DNA of 64,000 nucleotides from Kappaphycus alvarezii. Taxonomy: Eukaryota; Rhodophyta; Florideophyceae; Gigartinales; Solieriaceae. The DNA lies in NCBI GenBank assembly GCA_002205965.3, contig NADL03000748.1, positions 2,232,001 to 2,296,000 on the forward strand. The letters are read 5' to 3'. Below are positions 11,434-22,079 of the stretch, piece by piece. Under the pieces are notes generated by a model. That model worked only from the letters and a program-made list of their open reading frames with translations. It searched no databases and was not told the DNA's origin. A program made the position numbers and the translations under genes. How positions within the stretch are numbered: position 1 is the first letter of the stretch; every line of letters begins with the position of its first letter.

Positions 11434-12101
11434 ATGGGGGGACTGGGTGTTTGTCTACGGACCACCTCAGAAATTACTTTCCGATAATGCAGTTCACTTC
11501 CCGTACATTCATACACATCTATAAGTTGTTAGGGATTGAGAACTTATTCACAACTACTTACCACCCGTAAGCGAATGGAAAAGTAGAGAGGTTCAACCGG
11601 ACCTTACTAGCCGCACTACGGCATTACGTCGCCGACCATCCAAGAGACTGGGACATGTTCCTCGGATCGGTGACGTACGCGTAAAACACGCAACCGCACA
11701 CATCGACGAAGATGGCACCGTTCGAATTGGTCTTGAGCAAGTCGCCACCACCGATGTCGATACAAGCCCGACCTAAGATAGTCGAGGAGCAACCTGGCCC
11801 TTCGAAGTATATGCAGAAGTGGAAGGCTTGGCTTGAGACGCTGATGTCCACTGCCGGTAACGAACTAGCGAAGACACAAGAAAGGTACAAGCTTAACTTC
11901 GATGAACGTATGCACAAGTCAAAAGAAGAAATAGGGCCTGGCTCCTACGTCTTCATCCGTAAGGAACACTTCAGCAAGGAACAACCTAAGCACAAGCTAG
12001 CTCCACTTGCTGATGGTCCGTAGAAGATCGTCGCCGCCGAAGAGAAGACTGTTGTCGCCCACATAGGACGGCAATACGAGCGCATATCCCCTGAAAGGGT
12101 C
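11434..12101 (+). pseudogene. Inner gypsy integrase, N-terminal half missing
   Basis: The sequence enters the core just before the second catalytic Asp (GPPQKLLSDNAVHF, about 11462-11503). It continues with a helix containing the catalytic Glu (ANGKVERFNRTLLAALRHYV, about 11571-11630) and the MAPFELVLS block at 11712. The HHCC zinc domain and first Asp are absent. Only about 90 bp separate the end of RNase H from this point, so a deletion of several hundred bases is inferred. A GPY/F-like C-terminal part (KHKLAPLADGP, then IVAAEEKTVV) follows, broken by a TAG near 12021. Confidence 0.8.
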
Positions 12102-13140
12102 GTGAAAGCCCCGCCACCAGTTTCGGCAAGTGAGAGCGCGTCTACCGCGCCGTCCACGGAAGCAAAAGACGCGCGGAGGCAAACTGAGAATAAAGGCCTG
12201 CCTCCTGAACCGAACGCGGTCCTGGCACCGGTCTCATCACGCACACGTGGAGTTATCACCCGTGCGCCATGGCGCGACGTGTCCACTGAGGGGCTACGCG
12301 CACTACTCCCGAGTAGTACTGCGGAAGCTTACCGGAACGTAGAAGATCTACGCCCAACCATTTTTGTACCCCCAAGTTCGATAGATACTCAGGAACATCC
12401 GGAGGAGGTGGTCAGCAGCACAAAGCCCTATGAGATTCCAGATCAACGTATAGAGATGCACGATCAAGAGGGCCAGGCAGTAGTAGAAGGCCAAGAGATA
12501 GAAGAAGGTGAATATACTCCGCCTAGAATGAAGAATGTCGATGAGCCTCTCTTCGCCCCGATACCGGGAGAGGAATGGCAAGCTATCGCACAGAATGAAG
12601 AGTTTGATGAGGACCCTGGTCAAGTTATCCTCCCTGACGAAGAGGAAGACTCAGCGCCTCGCACTGGATTACGCTGGACGCTAAACCGGAAGGTATGGTA
12701 CGTCGTAGTACTCGACTTCAACGGCAAGCAGCTCAAGTCCCAGCGGGGGAGGAGAACCGCGAGCGTCGCCACCAAACAAGGACCCTTCGACCCCCGAAGG
12801 GCAGAGAGCCCTTCATGAGGAGAACCTAGGGAATCTAGGGAAAACTCCGGTCAAGGCTGCGTCGACGGCAGGTTCTGGATCGCGACGCAAGGCATGTAGA
12901 AGGAAGAGGTAAGGAGGATCATCGCCGATAGCGAATACTATGTAGAAGAATTATTTCAACATACGGACGAGCCGGACGGTACAAGAAAGTATCAAGTCAA
13001 GTGGATTTATCACCCATCGAACCATAATACTTGGGAACCGCCCGAACACATCCCTCACTCACACATTGTACAGTATTACCGTAGATACACCACGCAGGGC
13101 ACGGCTGGCCCATCTGAAGGGATGCCGGAGGACCTCTAGC
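12102..13140 (+). pseudogene. Integrase tail and chromodomain
   Basis: An open frame of 238 codons (12102-12818) encodes an acidic, Pro-rich linker that follows integrase. In a second frame, 12923-13093 encodes a chromodomain: SEYYVEELFQH, RKYQVKWIYHPSNHNTWEPP and HSHIVQYYRRY. It has the family's aromatic positions (Tyr near the start, Trp in VKW, Trp in NTWEP). In chromoviruses this domain guides integration to methylated-histone chromatin. A frameshift near 12820-12900 separates it from the linker. A stop (TAG) lies at about 13138. Confidence 0.85.
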
Positions 13141-13411
13141 CTCTCACAAAACAGAAGACTAGTGAAGAAGTGATCGAAGAGTTCATAGACATGACGTTGG
13201 ATGAAGAGGGACACTCGCTGTCATGAATCAAGTGGTAAGGCGAACCGACGGAGCACAGTACATGGGAACCGGAAAAGCATGTCCCACGCTCCCATATAAT
13301 CCGCTATTGCAAGCGCAAGGATGTTGCAGTACCCTCCGACATCGACGAACCGCAAGTGGGCTAAGCCTCCTTGATATATGTGGTACCGATCCCCTCAATG
13401 ATCAAAACAAC

Positions 13412-15528
13412 TTAACTAACATGATTAACCAAGTCACTAACTCCCTCGGACGAAGTTTCGGGCGAAGTCGGCAGCGGCGCTTCACTAGCTGCCGTGATTG
13501 CGCGTGGACACCCCTCAATTTCCTGTCTCGTAATAGACGCGTCCACAGCCTGAGCGATGATTGCATGAATGAAGGCATGCATCGGTGTCTCCATACTTCT
13601 CCGAGCCCCCTGCTTGTCCTGGGACTCAGCACGCTTTCTCAACTTCGTAGGTTGGACGGGAAAAACTGGGATACTTGCGCGTCGGCGTTGGAGACCTGTA
13701 CCCGCAGGACTCGTCAAGTCCAAGATCTCGACTGCGGGCTCGATTGCGTTTTAAACCGGTGTTTCCAGACAGTGCCCCACATGGGCTTCGATAATGGCGC
13801 GTCCGTCCGTGGATTGCGTCAGAACGGGTACGAGACACCAGCTCCGCGCAAGAAATGACCCACCAAGTCGCGGTAAATGGGGTAACGCATGCCTTCACGG
13901 CACGGGTGAAGCGATCGAGAGCTATCTGGAGCGCCCGCTCCCGTGTAAGGTCCCCACCCTCGTCCGGACCCATGGGAATCCCTGCAACGAGAAGGTACTC
14001 GCGCACAGCCCGGAGGAATACTGACTCCGGAAGCGGTGGATGCTGGCGGTATTGGCTATCGTTCAGCCGGAAAGGGACCACCAACCGATCGCGATCTGCG
14101 TCCGTACTCTCTCCAACGACATCTATGGACCTTCCGCGTTGGCTGTTGCACGAACCAGTGGGCAGAGCAGCGGAACCCACAAGATGACGGCCACGGCAGA
14201 TGAGACTGTCTTGCGTGGGACGGTTGGACACCGGAGCTGGAGAGCAGCCGCAGTCGTTGCTGTCAAAGGATCACTGTCACCTCCCCTTCACGCACGATGA
14301 CGTATCCACAAGGGTGTCCCATTGGTATTGCAGGCGGTACCGAGCAGAAGTCCTCAGTCTCGTGAGGCCGGGCGCAGACACGCGTCCAGGGGTCAGCAAA
14401 GATAAAGTACCCACAGTGAAGGATGACGACCAACGAACTTCGGATCTACGCACTCATGATCCACCCTGCGGTTCCACTCCGGCAGGACCTGGTTAGCATC
14501 ATCCCAGTTGATGTCCGCTGCGAAGCCCAGCCAGAAAGTCAGCTCGTGAACGTTATCCGGCCTCCCAAGGGCCTGACCAGCTGCTCCTTCATATCCCCGA
14601 TTATGCGGAGGACCAAGGGAGGCAAGCACCAGACGCGGCCTTAAGAGAATATCTCCCACAAGAACGCGGCCGCAACGCTAGCTGCCCATCCTGCATAGAA
14701 CACCGCCCAATAGGGTGTACCGTAGATGCGAGCGAACTCTGTGCAGCGATAGGAAATGAATAGCCGGGAGAAGGGCAAGGAAGCCGTCGGGCACTTCGAG
14801 ACGATGCCAATCAGGGCAGGGACGGCATAGAGGTTGGAAAGTTCATCGGAGCGACGGCCAGACCTCCTGTCGCTCATACGGGAGAGGTAGCCAAAGCGCT
14901 TCCGCATGCGCCGCTCCACACGGGCTAGCTCCAGCTCGCTGCTGTGAGCGTGGGTTGCTGGACTTATAGCGCGGTGACGCGGGAGGTAACGAACTCAGCC
15001 GGAGGAGTACCCCGGCAATCATGTCACTGGGATCCAACTGAAGAGGATCCGATTTCGTTGCACAGCGTTCTGCACTTGGTTCGCAACCATCCAAGTCATC
15101 AACGGTCACAGTAGGTGTCGTCGTCCGGACGCCGATAGAAGACGCACGCCACATCGATGTTCTCCGGAATGATCCGACGCCCTCGTTGCCGACGGAACTG
15201 ACGGCCAACCTGTTGAACATGCGTACACATGGCACGTTCCAGGTCTTCGCACGACCACGCATCGACCGCGGTTAGGTTTCAGCAGTGTGGGGTTGATCGC
15301 GCCGTACATGCGCCATTCGCGGCGGTTGACTGCCGACAGCGGCAAGCCTCCAGGTAGCATTCCATCGACAGCGAAGCGTGCACACTCCTGAGTATCGCTG
15401 ACAGCTAGGTGATGCCACAGGGAGCGGGAGGAACAGATATGGATGATCAAGGGGTGTACGCCCCTCGAAATCGGTAAGGTTGAGGCGACCTGGATCGGTG
15501 GGTTGCGCGTAGCGTTCATCGTCAGCAC
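13412..15528 (-). pseudogene. Antisense gene of unknown function inside inner gypsy
   Basis: Minus-strand reading of about 2.1 kb lies between the chromodomain and the 3' LTR. ORF pieces follow in order 15528-15106, 15262-14843, 14919-14641, 14659-14393, 14231-13626 and 13723-13412, each 86-200 codons, in shifting frames as expected of a decayed single gene. Distinct segments include HPLIIHICSSRSLWHHLAVS near the start, a hydrophobic stretch IYGTPYWAVFYAGWAASVAA (a possible membrane helix) and FLRAVREYLLVAGIPMGPDE. I recognise no family. Start at 15528 is chosen because a CT-rich leader lies just upstream. Chance antisense openness in GC-rich DNA is the main alternative. Confidence 0.5.
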
Positions 15529-15699
15529 GTTTCAACGGTTTCCAGTGAGTAGACTGGCGCGAATCGGCCTGCGGACCAGCGACAGCTGCGAGGCGACGAG
15601 AGAAGTACCGATCGCGACGAGGATTGTCGTCGAACGGAGGATCACCTGCCCGGTGAGGACGCCAGGGCGCTCGACGCTCACCATTTTACTCGGTCAACG

Positions 15700-16160
15700 A
15701 AGATCGGAGCGCCGCACAAGGGCTAAAAGCTGCGCGAGGCAAAGAGAACGCCCAGCCGAACCGGAAGAAGAGGTGGGGAAGGACGAGAAAGGGCAGCGAA
15801 GAGTCGGAGAATGGAGGAGGGAGAAGGGATGGACAAAGAGTGAGAAGCGAAGGAAGGAAGAGGACTGGGTGAAGAATGGGAAAGAGAAGAGAGGGAGAGG
15901 GTGAAGAAGGCGTTGGCGAGGGAGGAATGGGGGAATGGAAAGTGAAACGAAGCCGAACATGAGACATGGAAGAAATTGCAAGTTGGTGCGACCACCAACC
16001 GCAAAAATGCAACTCGGCTTACAATGCGTGGAATCCGAGCGGGGCCCACGAGCTCACTCCACACCCGTGCACTCGCCCTGACGGCCAATCAGAACACGTT
16101 GCGTGTCTTTTTGATTTTATTTTTGGCGCCCCCTGTGGAACCTCGTGACCCCCGAGGTAC
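15700..16160 (-). promoter_or_regulatory. CT-rich leader and AT-rich core upstream of the antisense gene
   Basis: Read on the minus strand, 15915-15715 is an almost uninterrupted CT-rich tract. Further upstream, about 16130-16100, lies CCAAAAATAAAATCAAAA, a TATA-like core. The same architecture (TATA, CT-rich tract, ATG) occurs at 36490-36850 in front of another ORF. This supports transcription of the antisense gene from its own promoter but is inference only. Confidence 0.4.
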
Positions 16161-16933
16161 AAGCCCGAAATTATTTTGGAATTTCAGGACACGTGCAGAC
16201 CCGACACGGTCACCCTTGTACTGTGCCACGAAACCATCCTCCACCCTCGAGACCCTACACAAGGCTTTGGTGCGTGCCATTTATTTTGTCGGAAGAGTAC
16301 CTACGCGACACACACACACTACCTACGGGCCCCTACCCCGACTTTACCCAATGCGGTGTGCGTTACCGCCTCTCCCTCTCGTGGCGTTGGGACACAACGA
16401 AAAAGGCCACGAACCACAAGCTCTTCCGTTATTTATGGTTGACACCGCGACCCACAACAACCGCAAAATACAGACTGAGGAAAGCCAAATGTGGTCTGTC
16501 ATCGTACATCTGGTACGCACCCCCTCCCCCAAAGTATGGACAAGGGAAATTCGACACGTCCTTCTCTCGACGCACTACAAGGACGTATCCCTTGGCACCT
16601 ACAGTCAGCTGGGGCGATTCAGCCTGATTCGCACCTACGACCCGGGCGCCCCCGCACCGTGCCCCTCCCCCACCTACTAACCAGACACACAGAGGCCACC
16701 GTGGCAGCTCAAAGGCCAAGTCCTCCCCGCCGCTCTTACATGGGACCGACTCACGATCATGAATTGTCACTAAAACGATGACTTTTAATTCGGAATGGGG
16801 CGTCACAATGAACGCAATCGGGTAGCGTCACTACCATGTCGGCATCCCTACCGCGCGTCAACCACTGTCTCCCAGTCCCAACACACCCGGCCGGCTGATC
16901 CACGCGCTCGATCTGCGAGCGACGGGGAGGCTG
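16161..16933. other. 3' part of inner gypsy before LTR
   Basis: A plus-strand open frame (15976-16680, 234 codons) crosses this stretch but has no recognisable domain and a composition expected from GC/AC-rich DNA. I do not call it a gene. ACGGGGAGG just before the 3' LTR (about 16922-16930) is a weak polypurine-tract candidate. Confidence 0.35.
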
Positions 16934-17885
16934 TGTGGTGCAAGGCGATACGCAGGTGTGCCGCCGCCGATAGCGCGCAGTGAAGGAAATGAGAAGCTAT
17001 TCGGGATTGATATGGTTTACTTTTTTTGGATGATACTATTCACTAATCGACGCGGGCCAAGGCCAGGCTAATACCGCATGTCGCAGCACAGTAATCAGGC
17101 TACCTGCTGTATGTACACATGGCTTACACTGGCTAACAAGTTTTGCACTTACAGAGTGCAATGTACACTACACGGACAGGATGTGCAGGTGGCAGTGTTG
17201 CATGGTGTCACACTAATATTCTTGCATAGAGCGTGGCCCTCCGTGGCACTCATTACTGAATGTAGAGCACAGCGCCCTGACACTGGTACTTTGTTGATAT
17301 TTGTATGAGGTGGCTTCCCAACCACAACTATGGAATCGCTGATTTTCGTATCAATAGCTATTTCGCTGAAGCAGTGCAAGTTGTACTAGTAGAACTAGTA
17401 GCCAGCCAGTTGCTTCAATTTTAAATGGAACCGTCGGAGGCTCCGAACTACTCTCTTTTTGAAGTGAGAAGCACGATCGAGTGACCCCTGTTTCCCGGGC
17501 GAAGCCGACGCGCGTGCGTTTGCGAACCGACTCAGGCTAAGCGTCTCTTTCACTCCGGCGCGTCCAGTCCCCCCGTACCACCACCTCTCTAACGAAATCC
17601 AGGCCCCTTCAGCTGCGCGCAAACCTACTACGTACAGGAGACCACGATTCCAGGAACTTTTACAAGGCTCACCCCTTGGGCGCCACTTCGGTTGCGCTTG
17701 AATTGTAGCATACGACCTCACCCTCTTCCCCTTTCTTCGCCCTCCGCGTTGTTGTTGGTTGTTTTGTTGTTGGTTCCCCTTTTTTGTTGGTCGTTTCCAA
17801 TCTAATTTCTGGTGTTCCAAAGCAGACTCTAATCGCCCTACATCCTCTGGTCTACCGGCCGGATCCGAACCCGGATTGCACTTAA
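16934..17885 (+). repeat. Inner gypsy 3' LTR
   Basis: It begins TGTGGTGCAAGGCG, matching the 5' copy. Its last five bases (CTTAA) align with CTACA of the 5' copy, so the CA end is mutated. The AGACC duplication follows directly at 17886-17890. Confidence 0.88.
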
Positions 17886-17890
17886 AGACC

Positions 17891-18496
17891 TCTCTTTAAT
17901 GATTAAGAAACAGCAAAGGCAGCTTGACTCGATTAAAGGAGCCCCGCATGGAGTTGTGAAAACTGCTCGGGCTGATCGTTACCGAGTCTGTTCATTTTGT
18001 CATAAGCAGGGTCACAGTGCGAATCGTTGTACTTATAAGCCGCATAGGGATGCTAGACGTTCCAAGTGCGGTAAGAAGGGACAATCGGAAGCTACGTGCT
18101 GGAGTCGCGGAGAAAAAAGCCCGCCCAGGGAAGATTTATGTGGCGATGGTAATATCTAGTGATGAGAGCTCGGGAGAAGACGAAAAGGAGAACTTTTTTG
18201 CTGTCATTGGTCCGGATATTGAGGAAGTTCTCGCCGTCAAACGTAATTCGGACGGGGAACCAATTCGAAAGCTAGCTCGTGGAGAGCAGGGTGCTCCGAT
18301 TGAGGCTATACTTAAGCCTCGTTCGACCGGGCCGTCTAGACCCTGGGGTTTGATTAAGCCTCGTCCCGCAGTAGTAAGACGGAAAAAGAATACCCCTAAC
18401 AGGGGCAGGAAGTCGACTGGAAAAAAGAACAATGCCAAAGGAGCCAGAAATAAGGACCAGAAAGCGGTGAAAGAACGGGGAACGGGACATCTCTGA
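17891..18496 (+). pseudogene. Outer gypsy gag, nucleocapsid part
   Basis: The frame 17899-18159 encodes a CCHC zinc knuckle, CSFCHKQGHSANRC (17989-18030), followed by a second degraded one (KCGKKGQSEATC, first Cys and His lost). The overlapping frame 18017-18496 continues with an acidic block and a Lys/Arg-rich tail. This is the RNA-binding end of Gag, separated from its 5' part by the inner gypsy. The junction frame runs into TAA soon after 17890, so a frameshift already existed or arose later. Confidence 0.75.
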
Positions 18497-18660
18497 GATT
18501 ATCCTAAAGTACGAGGCCCTCAATGCGTTTGCGAATGCCCCCGCTAGTCTTTCATTTGGTCAACTCCTACGTAGTGACGCTATGCAGGTGTAAGGGGTTT
18601 TTATGGAACTTTTCAGTGGCGGGATTGCTAGCGGCGTCAACGGTTAGGCACAGGGCAGGA

Positions 18661-19110
18661 ACAGCTGCCTGAAAGTGGTGGAAGTGAGTTTGTATGGTAC
18701 TAAGGCGCATGCACTGTGCGATACCGGGGCAAACCCGGATACTATTTCCGCAGAGTTTGCCGCGAAATTATCTATCGAACTGGAAGTCGTCAACCGTACA
18801 ATCACCGTCGCTACGGGGGTGAAGTGAAGCTACGGGTGTGAATTTTCAAGTTAATGCAATCCTTAGAAACGCCCCTATCTCCTTCTGAGGGCTCGTCGTA
18901 TGCTTGGATTTCATCTTCGTTGAAGGATCTCCCTTCGATGTCGTCATCAGCGACCTGAGCATGGAGGCTCTAATAGCCACTATCGACTATGGAACAAGAA
19001 CCGTGACACTGAATTACGACTCTAGGGTTGCTGTGCTCGACTGGCTTTCCGATTTCGCCCGCTTAACGGCAGAGGACCTCGTGAAAGAAGGTGAGGAGAC
19101 CGACAGCGAG
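18661..19110 (+). pseudogene. Outer gypsy aspartic protease
   Basis: ALCDTGANPDTISAEFAAKL (about 18710-18770) carries the DTGA catalytic motif. After a frameshift near 18820-18900, MDFIFVEGSPFDVVISDLSM (18904-18963) gives the second half of the retropepsin fold, with an ISD in place of the usual LGxD. An acidic Glu/Ser-rich linker at about 19090-19190 then leads into RT. Confidence 0.7.
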
Positions 19111-19382
19111 GACTTTAACCCATCGTCTTCAGCAGCACCTTCTGAGGAAGAGGACTCCGATGGAGCGGAGGAAGAGGAAAAAGAGGACGTAGTACTCATA
19201 CTGACGATTCAAGGAAGTTTAGAAGAGCCATTGGGTAAGGCCAAATCCCTCACAACTTCTGAGGCGCTCGACAGGAAGCTAGGACACTTACCCATCAGCA
19301 AGAAGGGGCATTTTCAGAAGGTCCTCTCCAAAGGCGATGTCATCGCTGAATCCCTGTTCAATCTTCGACCTTCGAGCGTCCC

Positions 19383-20194
19383 GATAAAACACTCTTTCGG
19401 GCTTACGGACGCCAAGCCCATCTATCATACGGATCGCCGCCTACCTCCGACCCAAAACCAACTGGTAAGAGAGGAATTGGATAAGATTCTTGATGCCGCA
19501 TAATTAGGCCCGCATCGTCCGCGTGGTCCTTTTCGGTAGTCATAGCTACTAAAAAGGACGGGTAATCCCGCTTCTGTGTCGATTAACGGATGCTTAATCA
19601 GAAGATGAAAGGGACCGTTGACCCCTCCCTAAGATAGACGATATATTAGAAGCCCTTTGCGGCGCGACGGTATTCACATCTTTAGACCTGTTTAGTGGAT
19701 ACTAGTAGGTCCGTCTAGAAGATTCCTGCAAAGAGAAGACGAAATTTGTGTGCCTTTTCGGCACTTATCAGTTCAACGTCATGCCTTTTGGACTCATGAA
19801 CGCGCCATCGAACTTTCCAGCGAATGTTGGACCATGTGCTAGCAGATATGGACTTTGCTCGCGTTTATCTGGACTATGTCGTGGTCTTTTCGAGTAATTT
19901 GGAGGAACATTTGGAGCACGTTTCGGCGGTCACAAGCGCCTTTGCCAAGTACAAGTGGGAGGTCAAGGTGGCCAAATGCTACCTTGTGCAAAGGCAGATA
20001 GGTCTATTGGGTCACCTTGTTGACGAGCGGGGGGTTCGTGTGGACCTGATGAAAGTAGGTGCGATTCCATCCATTATAATTCCCTTGAAAGTCACGCACG
20101 TATGCACTTTCCTAGGGTTGGCAGGATACTATAGGAGATACATTAAGAATTTCGTGGGGAAGGCAGCTGTCTTACAAGCCGTGACCTCGAAATG
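19383..20194 (+). pseudogene. Outer gypsy reverse transcriptase
   Basis: Blocks in order are HSFGLTDAKPIYHTDRRLPP, a KILDAA entry, SFSVVIATKKDG, KIDDILEALCGATVFTSLDL (first catalytic Asp), KFVCLFGTYQFNVMPFGLMN and VYLDYVVVFSSNLEEHLEHV. The catalytic box is YLDY (about 19866-19877) instead of YLDD. The connection segment FLGLAGYYRRYIKNF closes the domain near 20157. Stops around 19501 and several frame changes break it. Confidence 0.85.
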
Positions 20195-20720
20195 AAAAAA
20201 AGTTCGCATGGAAGACGTGGAAGAGGAGGCGTCTCGCAGGCTAAAGGAAGCTTTGATATCCCACCTGTTCTAGCATTTGCTGACCTTGAAAGATCGTTTA
20301 TCGTCGAGACTGATGCTTCTTCCACGGCTGTAGGCGCTGTTTTGTCACAGAGGCAGTCGGAAGGCAAAATACACCCGGTCTTATACGCCAGCAGGTCGAT
20401 GAACCCGGCGGAGAAGCGTTACTCAGCCTGCGAGAGAGAATCATTGGAAGCCGTTTTTTGGACTACGAAAGTTTCGTGTTTCCCTTTTATCAAGTCACCC
20501 TTTAGAGCTTATTACCGACCATCAGTGGCTAAAGGACGCCTTTGTGCGCAAATCACATACCGAACGCTAGCCCGTTGGCTCGACTCTCTTGCGGAATACG
20601 TCTATGTCATTCTTTATCGGCCGAGAACGATGAATAGTGTTGCGGATAGGTTATTTAGACTGCCAGTAGAAGTCGAGGTCGGCACTGAGCACGGTGACGG
20701 GGACCTCCTACTATCATTGA
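20192..20720 (+). pseudogene. Outer gypsy RNase H
   Basis: One open frame contains FIVETDASSTAVGAVLSQRQ (first catalytic Asp), SMNPAEKRYSACERESLEAV (catalytic Glu) and a degenerate third block before LARWLDSLAEYVYVILYRP and NSVADRLFRLP. Order and spacing fit Ty3/gypsy RNase H. The TDH block that holds the third acidic residue is not preserved. The frame runs on into 20857 as a linker to integrase. Confidence 0.82.
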
Positions 20721-20859
20721 AGGGCCCCTCCGAGGAAATAGGAGGCGCAGATCTAGAACTGCATCTCACACTGGTTCTCAGGTACCAGTCTGTGAGTGAT
20801 AAATCCTACGCCACGCCGAAAGAGCGGTTGAAGGCTAGGAGGGAAGCCAATTCTTAATG

Positions 20860-21918
20860 TGAGATGGGAACCTTGTTCCGCCGTACAAAGAGTGGCTAGA
20901 AGATCGTCGCCAATATATCAAAGCGTGCAGAAATCTTGCTTTTCCTCCACGAAAATGTGGGTCATTGGGAACTCGGACTACCCTGAGGTTCATATAAGAC
21001 AGGTTCTGGTGGCCTTGGATGATATCAGATATACATGGGTACGTAAGTTCGTGCGACTCTTGCCAAAGGATGCGCGGACTGCCGAAGTACACACCGATAA
21101 CAAGGATGCCGCTACATGTATTGTTTTCGACCTTCTCAATTGATTTTGTGGGTCCTTTGCAGCGGTCCAAGGACTGTTATCGATTCATATTGATTTTGTC
21201 GAACACCTCACTGGGTGGCCGATGGCAATTCCCACCAGGGACGCTACAGCGCCCTCCGTCATAAGATTCATTGAAGAGGAAGTGATTCGCACTTTTCGCC
21301 CGCCGCGGGAGATCTTTAGCGACAACGGAAGTTGTCTCAAAGCCGCTGCGCTCGTTGATTATATGACGAGTCATGTTATCAAGTGGCGTACGGGCATGGC
21401 ATACGCAACCATGTCCAACGGGGGGCGGAGAGGATTGTTTGTGCGCTTAAGTCTGTCATAGGAAAAGTTATCTGTGATGACCCGGATTGGCTGGAAGCCC
21501 TCCATAAGTGCGTTTTCGGATATCGTCAGCGCCCAGGACCGACTGGGGTTGCCCCGTTTGAGCTTTATATGGAGTTAAACACCGTCTTCAAGGCGACGTG
21601 TACATCACTTCGCCGCAGGCGCAGCATGCTGAGGACGGATTTGTCGAGACACGGGCTCTCGCGGTCCTTCGCGCGGAACGAGTTCTGGATGCAGAAAGGG
21701 CTAATAACGATTCCACTCAGGTGCAACAGTTCGCAGTGAGGGACCATGTCCTGGCTGCTCATGGTAAGGCCTTCCAAGGAGCTAAGTGCCCGGCCTTGCA
21801 GTCGAAATGTTTTGATCGATGGGAGGTAGTGCGAGCATCACACCCTCGCTATGTCCTGCACTCCCGTCGTGGTAGATTCTCGCGGCAAACCATTTATACT
21901 AGAGGTTTGAGCAGGTAA
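20860..21918 (+). pseudogene. Outer gypsy integrase
   Basis: Zinc-domain sequence (HGYVSSCDSCQRMRGLPKY, about 21034-21090) is followed by FSIDFVGPLQRSKDCYRFIL with the first catalytic Asp, REIFSDNGSCLKAAALVDYM with the second, and GGAERIVCALKSVIGKVICD with the catalytic Glu. The GVAPFELYMEL block is at about 21547-21580. A GPY/F-like end (FDRWEVVRASHPRYVLHSRR) finishes near 21918. At least four frame changes occur between these blocks. Unlike the inner element, the whole integrase span is still present. Confidence 0.85.
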
Positions 21919-22079
21919 CACCCGCGCCCGGACCACCTCAAAGTACACTCAGATATAATTATCAACCTTCTTACCAAATTATTTCGTATCCTTTACTCAC
22001 ATCTACTCCCTACCGTAAGGGAAGAAGTAAATGAAATAGAATGAACGACAAGTTATGAAATTACTAAACTAAATGGATT
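21919..22079. terminator. AT-rich spacer between convergent reading regions
   Basis: A short AT-rich stretch separates the plus-strand pol end from the minus-strand ORF end. This is where both transcripts would terminate if both are made. No sharp signal was identified. Confidence 0.25.

Larger units (their letters stand above)
6532..17885 (+). mobile_element. Inner Ty3/gypsy retrotransposon (chromovirus-like)
   Basis: This 11.35-kb element is bounded by long LTRs (6532-7496, 16934-17885) and flanked by the exact 5-bp duplication AGACC (6527-6531 and 17886-17890). Internal order is gag remnant, protease, RT, RNase H, truncated integrase, chromodomain. About 3.8 kb of further sequence follows, holding an antisense gene, before the 3' LTR. 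LTR copies are about 95% alike by eye, so this insertion is younger than the outer element, as the nesting requires. It is dead: catalytic RT residues and half of integrase are lost. Confidence 0.9.

Noticed and set aside
13223-13858. Plus-strand ORF of 211 codons
   Set aside because: Opposite strand of the C-terminal part of the antisense gene; Arg/Cys-rich composition looks like a shadow frame.
15686-16088. Minus-strand ORFs rich in Ser, Pro, Phe and Leu
   Set aside because: They are translations of the CT-rich tract in all three frames, the expected artefact of low-complexity sequence.
15976-16680. Plus-strand ORF of 234 codons in the inner gypsy
   Set aside because: It is long but lies in GC/AC-rich DNA, has no domain, no predicted structure by eye, and overlaps the leader of the better-supported antisense gene. 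Likely chance openness.
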